NCBI GenBank assembly: GCA_950295325.1
Contig: OX485804.1
Location: 7,254,001-7,318,000 of the forward strand
DNA length: 64,000 bases
Direction: 5' to 3'
Source of the DNA: Polytrichum commune
Lineage: Eukaryota; Streptophyta; Polytrichopsida; Polytrichales; Polytrichaceae
The translations under genes were made by a program, and so were the position numbers. The notes under the pieces are model-generated. The model was not told the DNA's origin. It was given only the letters and a program-made list of their open reading frames with translations, and did no database searches. Positions 1 through 10,800 of the stretch are shown one piece after another (position 1 is the first letter of the stretch; every line of letters starts with the position of its first letter).

Positions 1-72
1 GCGCCCGTCATTGCCCTTCAAATCCCCAACGCTGCCAAACTCTTCACCCCTTCCCCTGGTTCCCTCCCCAGT
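1..72. other. Flank left of element 0
   Basis: C-rich sequence before the first LTR. I see no gene in it. Its last five bases (CCAGT) do not match the five bases after the right LTR (TGCTA), so it gives no target-site duplication for the adjoining element. Confidence 0.5.
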
Positions 73-676
73 TGTGGCGCACCTCTCCATGAGGAGTGCC
101 CGAAACACCATGGGCACAAGGGGGACCCCGGAGTGACACCTGCGACTTGTGGCGCCGTTGGTGAGAGGGCCCAAGTGATCCTAGTGTGGGTGAGGGCCCC
201 GGGCGTTGGGAACGCCTCCCACCACGGAGACTAGGAGGCATGAGGGTGAAGCCAAGAGCTATGCGTAGCTCATGGCGTGGTGATTCTAGAATGCTCAAGA
301 ACACCTCAATCGGAGGTGTGAGCTAGGAGTTATGGCCATTTGAGTGGGGCGCTGTCCCGGGACAGCGCCCTTGTACAGCAGTGCCTGGGAGTGATTCCCG
401 GGACTGCCAAGGTTCAAACAGGCATAACTTCCTCAAGACTTACCTGAATGGGGCAAGTGAGGAGTCCATCGGCATCTACGTGAAGCGTAGATGAAGATGG
501 AGTGGTTGGTGGTTATGATCAGACATCATACAAGGAAGTTATGATGGTCTGAAGCTGCAGGGGGGGTTCTAGGCCCAGCAGCTAAGGGAAAATGTCCACT
601 TAGCCCCAACTCTTGGTAGAGAGACAAGAGGTTGGTTGACGGTGGGGTAGGGGCCCCGCGTGAAGTCCTAGAGGCT

Positions 677-683
677 TATATAG
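677..683 (+). promoter_or_regulatory. Candidate TATA box of the LTR promoter
   Basis: TATATAG sits about 600 bp into the LTR, a normal place for the U3 promoter. The equivalent site in the other LTRs reads TATATG. No transcription start can be fixed from sequence alone. Confidence 0.45.
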
Positions 684-929
684 GTGAGGTGGTGTGGCCT
701 CACCCACCCGAGGCCGAACGGCAAGGCCTCCATGGGCTTTGGCCTATTGTGAGGCCATAGTTGCCTAGTATGGTTCGGGTTGTTGTAGTGTTGCTCCGGC
801 AACGCGATGATCAACATAGGATTGGACTTCCATGGATGGAAGTCCACATTGGGGAAATGGGTTACCGATTAAGGGGTGAGTCCCGAAAGCAAAGTAGGAG
901 GGTTGGTTCCCTCCTATGAACTATAAGGT

Positions 930-1170
930 CCGGGGTAGGAGGAGCTAACCATTAGCATGGCGGAATGCGAATGGTTAGCGCTCGTAACCTTTGCTAGAAT
1001 TGAAAATTGGCAAGATTGTCAAGGGGGGCTAGCAAGGGTTGCGACACTATTGGTCCGGGTAAGAGGAGCTATCCATTAGCATGGCGGAATGCGAAGGGTT
1101 AGCCACTCGTAACCTTTGCTAGAATTGAAAATTGGCAAGATTATTAAGGGACCTAGCAAGGGTCGCGACA
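930..1170 (+). repeat. Tandem duplication inside the 5' LTR
   Basis: A block of about 117 bp running from the ggtccggg motif to the terminal GCGACA occurs twice in a row, ending at 1046 and at 1170. The other five LTRs have it once. The first copy differs at several bases (for example gattgtcaagggggg against gattattaagggacc). Confidence 0.85.
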
Positions 1171-1172
1171 CT

Positions 1173-1188
1173 TGGTATCAGAGCAGGG
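1173..1188 (+). other. Primer-binding site, initiator tRNA-Met type
   Basis: TGGTATCAGAGCAGGG lies two bases after the LTR. It is the usual plant primer-binding site complementary to the 3' end of initiator tRNA-Met. This fixes the coding direction as the + strand. Confidence 0.9.
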
Positions 1189-1221
1189 TTCCAATATTTG
1201 AGCTAGCACTTTGAGGGAGAC

Positions 1222-2060
1222 ATGGCTATCAAACCTGAGGGTTATTATGGTGAGCCCGGGTTTTCCAAAAGGTTGTGAGGCTCAAATTGGAACAAAGATC
1301 ATGTGTAAATAGAATTTGACCATACTATTGGTTCTAATGACAATGGTGGGCATGAAGGTGGATTCGGTGAGGAAAATGGAAGAGTGCTTTGAAAAGGCTC
1401 CCGCAAACCTCGAAAAGTATTCAGGGGCTAGAATACCGAATGCACCCAAAACCTTGGAGGGCATTAATCTTGGATTGAAATTCCAATTCGAAATGCTTAG
1501 AAGGTGGTGATGTTGAAATGAACTTGGGGCACATGAGGCACGCGGGGTCTCTTAAGGCGTATATTTGCGAATTTCACATCCAAATGAATGGTACATCTAG
1601 GATGGACGAGCTTTCTAAGAAATGCATCGTTTTAGGTGGGTTTCAAAAGCGGGTGGTGAAAACCATGTTCAAGACCCCAAAGCATCTTGAGGACGTAGTG
1701 CGAATCATAAAGATTTGAAGAGCATTGAAGCCGATGTTCCTAAAAAGAAGTTAGACGGCACATCACCACAAAGTGGATTTAGCCGAAAGAGGCCCCAAGG
1801 AAATGAGCGCAAGTAGTTTGGCCCATTATACCAAGGCAAATCATGCTAGCTCGTGCTGTGGACGAAATGTGAGAAGGTGGTTTGGTGGTACCAAGCTACA
1901 TCATATTTGTGCCACGGACGGAGTGTTAAAAATTGGCCTTGCGGACCAAGCCAAACTCATGGTGTTGCCGAGGACCAAATGTTAGACGATGGTTTTGTGG
2001 CCAAGGCTAGTAGCCTTAAGCCAAGGCCAACTATTTTATATCTTGAGGCTCAAATGAATG
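1222..2060 (+). pseudogene. gag remnant of element 0
   Basis: Starts at an ATG (MAIKP...) shared with elements A and B and runs in broken frames. The stretch near 1545-1715 (SLKAYICEF, MDELSKKC, LGGFQKRVV) reads like the core of Retrotrans_gag. A short Cys-rich stretch follows near 1850-1990 and resembles a decayed zinc-knuckle region. Stops and frameshifts rule out an intact Gag protein. Confidence 0.75.
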
Positions 2061-2600
2061 GGACAAACGTCTAATGGGTTGACAAAGAGGCAAGCCATGC
2101 CTTCTTGAGCCCAAAACTCATAAGGGAGTTGGGGCTTGCCGATTGGTAGAGCGGACAAGCCCACCAAGGTGCGGTTTGGAAAGGGCAAACCGCATGAGAC
2201 AAAGGAGGCCGCGATGCATGTAACCTTTCAATGTGGGACATTGGATTTTTGTCAAAATTTCACACCAAGTGAAATAGATAAAATGCATGTCATTGTGAAG
2301 GCCGCCTTCTTTGAAACTCACATGATAGATGTGAGGTGCAAGCCGGTGTGCTTGCGGTGCATTATGATGTGTCATAATGGCAAAGAATTGAAGTTCAAAT
2401 TAACAATGACGCCTATGATAGGAGGACCTAAGTTGAATTTGGTCTTAATGGACCAAATGAAAAATAGAAAGCATAATGGTCGTGGTTCAATTGGAGCAAC
2501 TCCAAGGAACGTATGGGGAGGCTAGGAAAGATGGGCCTCCCCCAAACAACATTGGTGTGATGTTGGTGAAATACAAGGATGTATTCACCAATGTGTTGCC
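2040..2600 (+). pseudogene. Protease and protease-RT linker remnant of element 0
   Basis: Around 2060-2130 the frame gives WVDKEASHAFLSPKLIREL, the retropepsin flap neighbourhood with VDTGASH changed to VDKEASH, so the catalytic DTG is lost. The linker at 2136-2525 is an open stretch of 129 codons shared with A and B (HVTFQCGTLDFCQNF...). It leads into PPNNIGVMLVKYKDVFTNVLP, just upstream of where RT should start. Confidence 0.75.
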
Positions 2601-2639
2601 CAAAAAAAAAATTACCGCCAAGAAGTGAAAAATAACTTT

Positions 2640-2846
2640 GCTCATCGAGAGATTGAGCTCTTGAGGTATGTGGTGATAAATGAAGTTGGTGGACGAACAT
2701 GAAGAATGTCAAGGCAATCCAAAAGGAGAATTGGCCCTTGATTCAAAAGGGCTTAGGTCATTTGTTGGCCTAGCCAATTAGTACCACAACTTCATTCGAG
2801 AGTTTTCTAAGGTTGCTAGGACCTTATTCAACTTATTGAGGAAAAT
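2640..2846 (+). pseudogene. RT junction of element 0: catalytic core missing
   Basis: After the motif that normally precedes RT (a decayed HxIEL near 2650) the sequence passes within about 60 bp to the very end of RT (KNVKAIQKENW, then GLRSFVGLAN, then REFSKVARTLFNLLRK). The fingers and palm with the YxDD motif, normally about 200 or more residues, are absent. The same junction is present in A and B. Confidence 0.75.
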
Positions 2847-3504
2847 GGCTATCCCAAGAGTGGGATGAGCCTTGTCACCAAGCCTTTGGGGGGCTCAAAA
2901 ACAAGTTCTCTTCGCCGCCCGTGCTTAAGTTCGCGGACTTTGACAAACCTTTTGTGCTGCATACGGGGGCGAGTGACTTTAGCATTGGTGGATGTTGAGG
3001 CAAAATGGATGGCCATTGCATATAAGAGCATGAATCTCGATGGTTGTCCGACCTTGTCCAACTTATGCAAGAAATGGCTATCCCAAAAGTGGGATGAGCT
3101 TTGCCACCAAGTCTTTAAGGAGCTTAAGACCAAGTTTTCTTCACCGCCCGTGCTCAACTTTGCGAAATTTGACAAACCTTTTGAGGTGCATACGGGGGCG
3201 AGTGACTTTACCATTGGCGGATGTTGAGGCAAGATGGATGGCCATGGCATATGAGAGCATGAAGCTCGATGGTTGTCCCACCTTGTGCGACTTGTGGAAG
3301 AAATGGCTATCCCAAGAGTGGGATGATGTTTGTCACGAGTCTTTGGGGAGCTTAACACCAAGTTCTCTTCGCCGCCCGTGCTCAAGTTCGCGGAGCTTGA
3401 CAAACCTTTCGAGGTGCATAAGGGGGTGAGTGCCTTTGCCAATGGTGGATTATGTGTAAGATGGATGGCCATTGCATATGCGAGCATAAAGCTCGATGGT
3501 TGTC
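2819..3504 (+). repeat. Three tandem RT-RNase H junction modules (229 bp)
   Basis: The segment coding WLSQEWDEPCHQVFG through LKTKFSSPPVLKFA, DKPFEVHTGAS and IAYESMKLDGC occurs three times head to tail. The landmark ggctatccca falls at 2847, 3076 and 3305, exactly 229 bp apart. As 229 is not a multiple of three, each unit shifts the frame. After the third unit the normal RNase H sequence (CQRRQPTHAKNFFA) continues. Confidence 0.9.
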
Positions 3505-5022
3505 AAAGAAGACAACCAACTCATGCCAAGAACTTCTTTGCTTGAAGATGTGCATTGCTTGAAGATGTGGCGACACTATTTGGGGTCGCACATAGCAAAG
3601 GTCTACATGGACAATGTGTCCTAAAAGTATTTTGACATACAAGCGTAAGTGAACGCCAAGTCATTGCGGAGGCATGATAGCTTGGTGCTTATGAAGGTGG
3701 ATTTGGTCCACAAACCGGACCGTGGAAATGTGGTGCCGGATGCGCGAAGTAGACCGGATGAGTTCCAAGCAATGAGAACCATCCAAACCTTGTGGCTAAT
3801 GTGTGCCGGCGAAGGAAACTTGTGATGCAAGATACGGGAGGGGTAAATTAACTACCCCAAAGCACAAAAGCTTTTAGGTGAGCTTCGCAAGAGCAAGGTG
3901 CTCAAAGAGGTTAAGTTGGTGGACGGATTGTTCAAGTGCAAGCAAAGTTGGGTGTATGTGCCACAAGGCAAGTTGAGGCTATCGGTTTTGAAGGAGGAAT
4001 ATGATAGTCCTATTGCCGGCCATACAGGAGAAAGAAACAACCGCCATAGAATGGTGTCAAAGAGGTACCATTGGGGGTGCATAAAGGAGGATATAACCCA
4101 CTTTGTGAAGGCGTGAATAAAGTGCCAAGTGAACCGAGCCTCTTACCAAAAGCAAGGCGGTTTCTCGCAACCGTTGCCTATCCCGTCGGCGCCATGACAT
4201 AGTATGTGCATGGACTTGATCACAAGTTTGCCGGAGTCACATGGGTATGATGCCATCTTGTTGATGGTAGAGTGGTTTGCCAAGTGGGCACACATGGTGC
4301 CGATTGTGGGAACCGCCACCGCGTTGGAGACCGCATAGCCTTTTCTCAAAGGATGGTTGAGGCACCACGGGTTGCCAAGAGTGATTGTGTGGGATCAAGA
4401 TCCAAAGTTCACAAGTACATTTTCAATGCATTTCTCTAAGGAGGTCGGAATGAAACTAAGGTTTAGCACGACCTTGCATTCCCAAATGAATGGGAAATCG
4501 GAGCGTGTGAATGGAGTCTTGAAGCAATACTTGAGGAACTTGGTGGGGGCGGACCAAGGAGATTGGGCGGACTATGTGGGTCGAGCGGAGTGTAATTGCA
4601 ATGTAGCCACGCACTTGGCTACCAAGGGGTGGTCTTTGGTGGTGGCTTATGGAGTGGATGCGCTCCAACCTATTAACCTAGCTCTTGAGGGGGCACATTC
4701 AACACTAGAGTTCAACCAAGATGGTGAGGACTTGGCCAAGAAGCGTGAACAAGTCTTGGAGATGACCAAGTTGTTGGTGGAGAAAGCCCGAAGGTGCTAC
4801 AGAGTGCAAGTCAATGCCGGAAGACGCGAAGTGGAGAATGAGGTGGGCCAAAAGGCGTTGTTGAATGTGAACAACTTCACTTAGCCGGAAGGCCTCACTC
4901 CAAAGTTCATGTCCAAAATTGGAGCTCCGTTTCCCATTGTGGAACAAGTGGTCAAGGACATATATAAGTTGGAATTACCGCCGGAGATCAAAGTGCATCC
5001 GACATTTCATGTGTCATTACGA
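3440..5022 (+). pseudogene. RNase H and integrase remnant of element 0
   Basis: RNase H: KLDGCQRRQPTHAKNFFA, then a block ending VPDARSRPDEF. Integrase: an H2C2-type region at 3898-4116 (AGHTGERNN...KRYHWGCIKEDITHFVK) followed by a TGA where the first zinc Cys is expected (4113). The core has MDLITSLPESHGYDAIL, a TAG at 4336, then an open run at 4357-4884 with IVWDQDPKFTS and SERVNGVLKQYLRN. The tail reads LPPEIKVHPTFHVSL. It is not translatable as one protein. Confidence 0.85.
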
Positions 5023-5785
5023 ACATAGCAAACATAGCTTCAAGGCTAATTGCTCCACAACATGAACTTGTTCTTTGGCTTGAGGGAATAAAGTCCAAAC
5101 TTTAGTGGTGCAAAGAAAAAAGTATGAGATGAGGTCCTAGTCTTGTACTTGTGCTTGGTTAATGGAAGAGGGGGAATAGACATGCCAAACTAGGTTGGGT
5201 AAGCCGAGTAAATGGGACCATGGCTTGGAGGGGCCTTGGATAAAACCAAGAAACTTCTTAGTTGTGGGCTTGTTCGGGCGGGGACAAGGTGATGGCGCGT
5301 GCTCATAAAAGTGCTACCCGCGAGCTAACGAGAGTTGGCGCATGGGAGTCATGAACCCATGTCTCGAAAGAGCAAAGTGGGAACCGAGTCGGGCGGGACT
5401 TGGCATCACCCCCGTGCGATCGAGGCGTGGCTTAACAATGGAAAGCCATCTCGGAGTTGCAACCGAGACAACTTAGTGGAAGCGTTGAGGTCTCGCCTAG
5501 ATGTGTCACGTTAGGCTAGTGGAGCCTAACGGGGGAGGCCCCAAAGGAGGGGCAACCCAAGTGAGTCCCAAAGTAGGTGGGTCTAGTATAGGTTAGGTCC
5601 TTGGATGAGAGATCCAAGGTCGCTAACGGACCACCTAGGAACGACACCTTTGGGACCATGCCAAATTTGAAGATGCATTGTGGGGGTCGCGCCCTAAGGT
5701 AAACACAATGCCGCACCATAGAGGATGGCAACTTGAGAATTGGTGTGCCGACTAGGAGTATAGTCGATGAGGGCATCGACTCCGT
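5023..5785 (+). other. Untranslated 3' spacer of element 0 with chromodomain deletion
   Basis: At about 5023-5030 the sequence passes directly from the integrase tail to a non-coding spacer (agcaaacatagcttcaagg). In A and B about 340 bp coding for a chromodomain lie between these points. The spacer up to the polypurine tract is shared with A and B and has no convincing coding. Confidence 0.75.
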
Positions 5786-5799
5786 TTGGTGGGGGTGAG
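5786..5799 (+). other. Polypurine tract of element 0
   Basis: TTTGGTGGGGGTGAG lies directly before the TG of the right LTR. The same purine run precedes the 3' LTR of elements A and B. Confidence 0.8.
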
Positions 5800-6772
5800 T
5801 GTCGCGCACCTCTCCAGGAGGAGTGCCCGAAACACCATGGGCACAAGGGGGACCCCGGAGTGACACCCGGGACTTGTGGCGCCGTTGATGAGAGGGCCCA
5901 AGTGATCCTAGTGTGGGTGAGGGCCCCGGGCGTTGGGAACGCCTCCCACCCACAAAGACTAGGAGGCATGAGGGTGAGGCCATGAGCTATGCGTAGCTCA
6001 TGGCGTGGTGATTCTAGAATGCTCAAGATCACCTCAATCCGAGGTGTGAGCTAGGAGTTATGGCCATTTGAGTGGGGTGCTGTCCCGGGACAGCGCCCTG
6101 GTGCAGCAGTGCCTGGGAGTGATTCCCGGGACTGCCAAGGTTCAAACAGGCATAACTTCCTCAAGACTTGCCCGAATGGGGCAAGTGAGGAGTCCATCGG
6201 CATCTACGTGAAGCGTAGATGAGGATGAAGTGGTTGGTTGTTATGATCAGACATCATACAAGGAAGTTATGATGGTCTGAAGCTGCTGGGGGGGTTCTAG
6301 GCCCAGCAGCTAAGGGAAAATGTCCACTTGGCCCCAACTCTTGGTAGAGAGACAAGAGGTTGGTTGGCGGTGGGGTAGGGGCTCCGTGTAGAGTCCTAGA
6401 GGCTTATATGGGTGAGGTGGTGTGGCCTCACCCACCCGAGGCCGAACGGCACGGCCTCCATGGGCTTTGGCCTATTGTGAGGCCATAGTTGCTTAGTATG
6501 GTTCGGGTTGTTGTAGTGTTGCTCCGGCAACGCGATGATCAACATAGGATTGGACTTCCATGGATGGAAGTCCACATTGGGGAAATGGGTAACCGATTAA
6601 GGGGTGAGTCCCGAAAGCAAAGTAGGAGGGTTGGTTCCCTCCTATGAACTATTGGTCCGGGGTAAGAGGAGCTATCCATTAGCATGGCAGAATGCGAAGG
6701 GTTAGCGCTCGTAACCTTTGCTAGAAACGAAAATTGGCAAGATTATTAAGGGACCTAGCAAGGGTTGCGACA
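5800..6772 (+). repeat. 3' LTR of element 0
   Basis: Starts TGTCGCGCACC and ends GGGTTGCGACA; 973 bp. Its diagnostic bases (gaaacgaaaattgg, gtagagtcctagagg) match element B, not its partner LTR. It contains several strong inverted repeats, for example GCCATGAGCTA/TAGCTCATGGC at 5979-6004. Confidence 0.9.
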
Positions 6773-7880
6773 TGCTAGGAGTTCAATTTGAATACGAGTC
6801 TCCCAACGCAACATTTTGAGCATTCCACTCTTATACCCTAAGGGTCCATAGAACAAGAGTTGCATGTTGGGTAAAGTTATGTAAGAAGATGAATTGGTCG
6901 CTAACTAGTGTCAACCAAAATGTATGAATATAAAACAAATATTCTTATTTTGTTCATGGGGCCCATAAAATATAAATGACATAATGCGATATTCCGAGGT
7001 CATTGAACCAACCCACATGGCTGATGTAATGTTATGAGGGTTTAGAGGTTATCACAGATTCATCCGAGTCACTGAAACAGATGCCCCTAGCCATCTGCTC
7101 AGAACATATCATGCAACTGATATTCCTTCCTTATGATTATGTATATACAAAGGCTTGTATTGCGAGCCTGAAATTGGGATGAGCTTCTCATTTTGGAGAA
7201 TTTGGGGCGCTAGTCAATCTATTAAGGCCAGGTGACGAAGGCTGGTTGCAAAGATCTTGCAAGTAGGTTAGGTTGTAAGGTTTAGGTTCTTCCTGGGGCA
7301 ATGCAAAGTGCAATTGTGGTACTCATTTATGAGGAGCTGATGCAACCGGAAATCTCTGCTTGTTATGGTTGCATAGTTTATGCTCTGATTGCTTTGGTGC
7401 ATGACACTAATGAACCGGACTTTGAGCAATTCTAGCACACGTTGTATTAGGGTTCAATCGCTTAATGACTTCAATACAAATTGTAAATAACACAATATAA
7501 GCTCATCAAATGCCCATAAAACACAATTTAGGCTCCTATTAGGTCTTGGAGTTGTGAGTCATAAGCGATCTCCAACTTTAGGTCATCAATGGAATTATAG
7601 TTGACCATCATCATGCAATTACTAGCTCACAATTCTCAGCTCATCCTTTTCTTCTTGATCACCGCAACATCAAATTTGACGAAATGAATAATATGCATAC
7701 TAAACTCTATTTTTTCAAGTTGTCAACACTCTTTACACAAAGCTCTACCATACTTTGACAAAAGCTGAAATAACGCAAGATATGTAGGATTAAGTTTGCC
7801 ATCTACCCATGATCTAAAGGGGGCTTGCACATGTTATAAGACTTGATCCATGGAATTAAGCCAAGTCTACCTATGGATTA
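6773..7880. other. Gene-free stretch: 3' region of the receptor kinase gene
   Basis: AT-rich sequence between element 0 and the stop codon of the receptor kinase gene. The part nearest the stop (about 7810-7880) is probably 3' UTR: it is conserved in the truncated copy at 46565-46650. I see no other feature. Confidence 0.5.
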
Positions 7881-10800
7881 CTATCTTGGGTGTGGATATG
7901 AGGTTTCCGAGTCCCCCATGAAGGTGCGAGAATCACCAAATTCGTTCAATGAAAATTGTGGTCCCATGGGGGCATGGTTGTTGTAGCTCGTACTTTCATA
8001 GCCGTCATTGTTAGAAGTGGGTTGGCTATTGGATGAGTGTGTTTTCTTGTCTTTCATTTCAAGATCCCAAGCTTCACGAAGCTCACGAACAACGTCCCTC
8101 ATGAAAGGCCTATGAGTTCCTTTCAGTTCTACACTTTGGATCGCTAACTCTGCAACCTTCCAAACACTTTCCATGTTTGGATTCCATTTCTTGATACTAG
8201 GGTCTAATATAGCTTCAATGTTCCCCAGTTCTAGTGACTTTCTCACCTGCACATATAGATAGTACACGTCCAAATTAAGTCTCATATGTATATATATCCT
8301 ATGATGTCATAATCATTTCAATATTAACTCATAATGTCAACATCAAGATATTCTGATAGGGTATAGGGTAGGCCAAAGTCCCAAGGCTTCATGCGAGTAA
8401 ATAATACCCTGATGTAGCTAGGGCATGCATTCACATGTTGCTATGGAACAAGAAAGTAAAGCTTGCCATGTGTGTTTAGAAAACATAGATTTTAAAGATC
8501 TATTTGAAGTGTCCACATACACCCACAACCAAACATATTACAATATGGAATTAGAATGGACTATATAAGGGTATTGGAAATACATCAACAAGTAGATTGG
8601 TCAAAGCCCTGGAAATGAAATTGGCATCAACTTTCACCCATGAAATAATATATTTTTATGAACACAAAGGAATATTTTAACTCAAAATGTAGTACTGAAA
8701 AACTAGGTTGGAAATTACATCCCTGGAGGGCCTTGCCAATACATCGAAAAGTTTCTTGCGGTTCGTCACATTATAAACATGATTGGGTAATAGATGTACA
8801 TACCAGCTCATTGATGTTCCAATGGCTCCGGTCCGGAAGGGTGTTGTCAATGGGTGCTCGACCGCATATAAGCTCCAACAAAACCACACCAAAACTATAC
8901 ACATCACTCCGATCTGTCAATGAATTCGTCTGCCAATATCTGCGAGCACGAACTCATTCCAAGTCATTTTCATGGCTTCCACCACATTAGAAACACAAAT
9001 CTCTTCTAGGTGTCATGAGACTCGAAACATTTGAACAACCACTCACTCAAAACATGGATCTATGTGCGTAAATATCAAGCAACTTGTTTCTCTTCAAATT
9101 GCCAAACCAGTTCTACAAATAGTGAATGAGCATTTACTCGGGATCTAGGTAACCGGCTGTTCCTTTAACCACGGTTGACACATGAGTAGCCCCTTCATCA
9201 GGGGCAAGCTTTGAAAGGCCAAAGTCGGCGACCTTTGCCACAAACTTGTTGGTGAGAAGAATGTTGCTACTCTTAATATCACGATGAATAATGCGTGGAT
9301 TGCATCCTGTGTGTAGATACTCTAGCCCTAAAAACATCACCACCAATAAAGAGGTTACAGATCATCCAACTTTATTTCAAATGATTACATAATCCATGTT
9401 TTTTGTTGATTATTCAAATATATGATCCTTGTTGACCAAGTTGCATGTCAACAAGGACAATAAGGTGGTAACTCTTGGCACACAATCACAAACAGGCCAC
9501 CCAAAAACAAATATGGTAACTAGAGTGATTGAAATGGACATGATTTCTTGTGTTTGTTGCTACCCTTATGAAAATTGATTCAATAGCACAAGTACTTCCT
9601 CCAATGTCAAAAATACTTTAGCAAAAATAGAGAACTCCAAAAAAAACCAAGAGATCCACATAATGACACAAGGAAAGTGTTCCTCAACCACATGGCTCAA
9701 GTATAAACTTTGTGATAACTTACATAGCTACCCCAAAAGAAAATTCTCTTGAAGAAGGTTGGTCTCTTATAAGTGTGCGCACAAACGTCTTCCATTCCTC
9801 AAACATCGAAGTGATGCAATGACTTCACCTTCGGTTTCTTAGGAAACCAAGTGTTATGTTGACTAAACTACTTTGTATGTTTTTCCCACTGCCCACTTCG
9901 GGTAACTAACCACATGTTGGTTCGAGTTCTCATGCAAGTGGCACTTTTCCCCGGGTGCCATTACATGGTTCAATGAACAGACTACCAATAGAAGATTGCT
10001 ATGTTTTTTGGGGGCCTGCTTCTAACAACCCCATTTAAACAAACAATATCCATGTCCCAGTGACTGTCAAACATCCAGAATGAGCATCCGATGGGAGGAC
10101 TTTGGAGCTGAAGACAAAATGAAATCCTGACCTTGAATTCGAAACATTTTTGGAGGTTATGGACAAACCTTGAGCAGAGTTCAGAGCGATATCAAGTCTT
10201 GCTCTCCAATTCAATGGGTCCTTGATTGCCAAGTCACTCCCTGAATGAGGCACCAGCAACACAGCATTAAGCTCATACATCCTGGCCATTAATCTGGAGG
10301 ATTAGATCATTTGCATGTGACCATTTACCAGTCCGATTCCTGGAAATCATGATGATTGATTCTTCAAGGACTATGCAGAAAATAACATACTATTCCAGAC
10401 ATATGGTTTGTAGATTTTTTGCGAAACTTGTACACTTTGCAGGAACATACCATAAAGGTGTTCTCGTATAGTGCCCTTATGCACAAACTCATACACCAAC
10501 ATTTGATGGTTGTCTTCTTGGCAATATCCAACCAAGGATACGAGATTCTTGTGATGCACTCTTGATAGTAACTCCACCTGCGCTCGGACAATTTTAGCAC
10601 CCAAATAACAAATTCGAACAAGCCGACCATCTATTAACTATGGGGACAAGCAAGTCCGATCAAGTTAAATGGTAACATGTACAACATATGGGTCTATGTT
10701 GTCCCGGCCTCCTTTTCTATCCGTGCGTATAACACATCATCTCAACGTGGTCTCCCCACCTTTTGGAAACAATGGAGAACATATAGGCCTTTGTTGTCCC

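Larger units (their letters stand above)
73..1170 (+). repeat. 5' LTR of element 0
   Basis: Starts TGTGGCGCACC and ends GGGTCGCGACA, just before the primer-binding site. It is 1098 bp, against 972-973 bp for the other LTRs. Most of the excess is an internal tandem duplication near its 3' end. Diagnostic positions (gaattgaaaattgg, ccccgcgtgaagtcc) match the LTRs of element A rather than this element's own right LTR. Confidence 0.9.
73..6772 (+). mobile_element. Element 0: degenerate Ty3/gypsy chromovirus-type LTR retrotransposon
   Basis: Two LTRs in direct orientation (73-1170 and 5800-6772) enclose about 4.6 kb with the gypsy order gag, protease, RT remnant, RNase H, integrase. A primer-binding site follows the left LTR and a polypurine tract precedes the right one. 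The internal frames are broken by stops and shifts. The protease DTG motif is lost and the RT catalytic core is absent. The C-terminal chromodomain seen in elements A and B has been deleted here. The LTRs belong to different subtypes and no target duplication is visible, which suggests recombination between elements. It lies in the 3' intergenic region of the receptor kinase gene. Confidence 0.9.

Noticed and set aside
5694-6032. Open frames of 110-160 codons that recur in every LTR (for example 5516-5983, 12650-12988, 16188-16655, 22205-22696)
   Set aside because: They run antisense to the element, recur only because the LTR is repeated, and lie in GC-rich, hairpin-rich sequence that chance keeps open. 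No protein family is recognisable.
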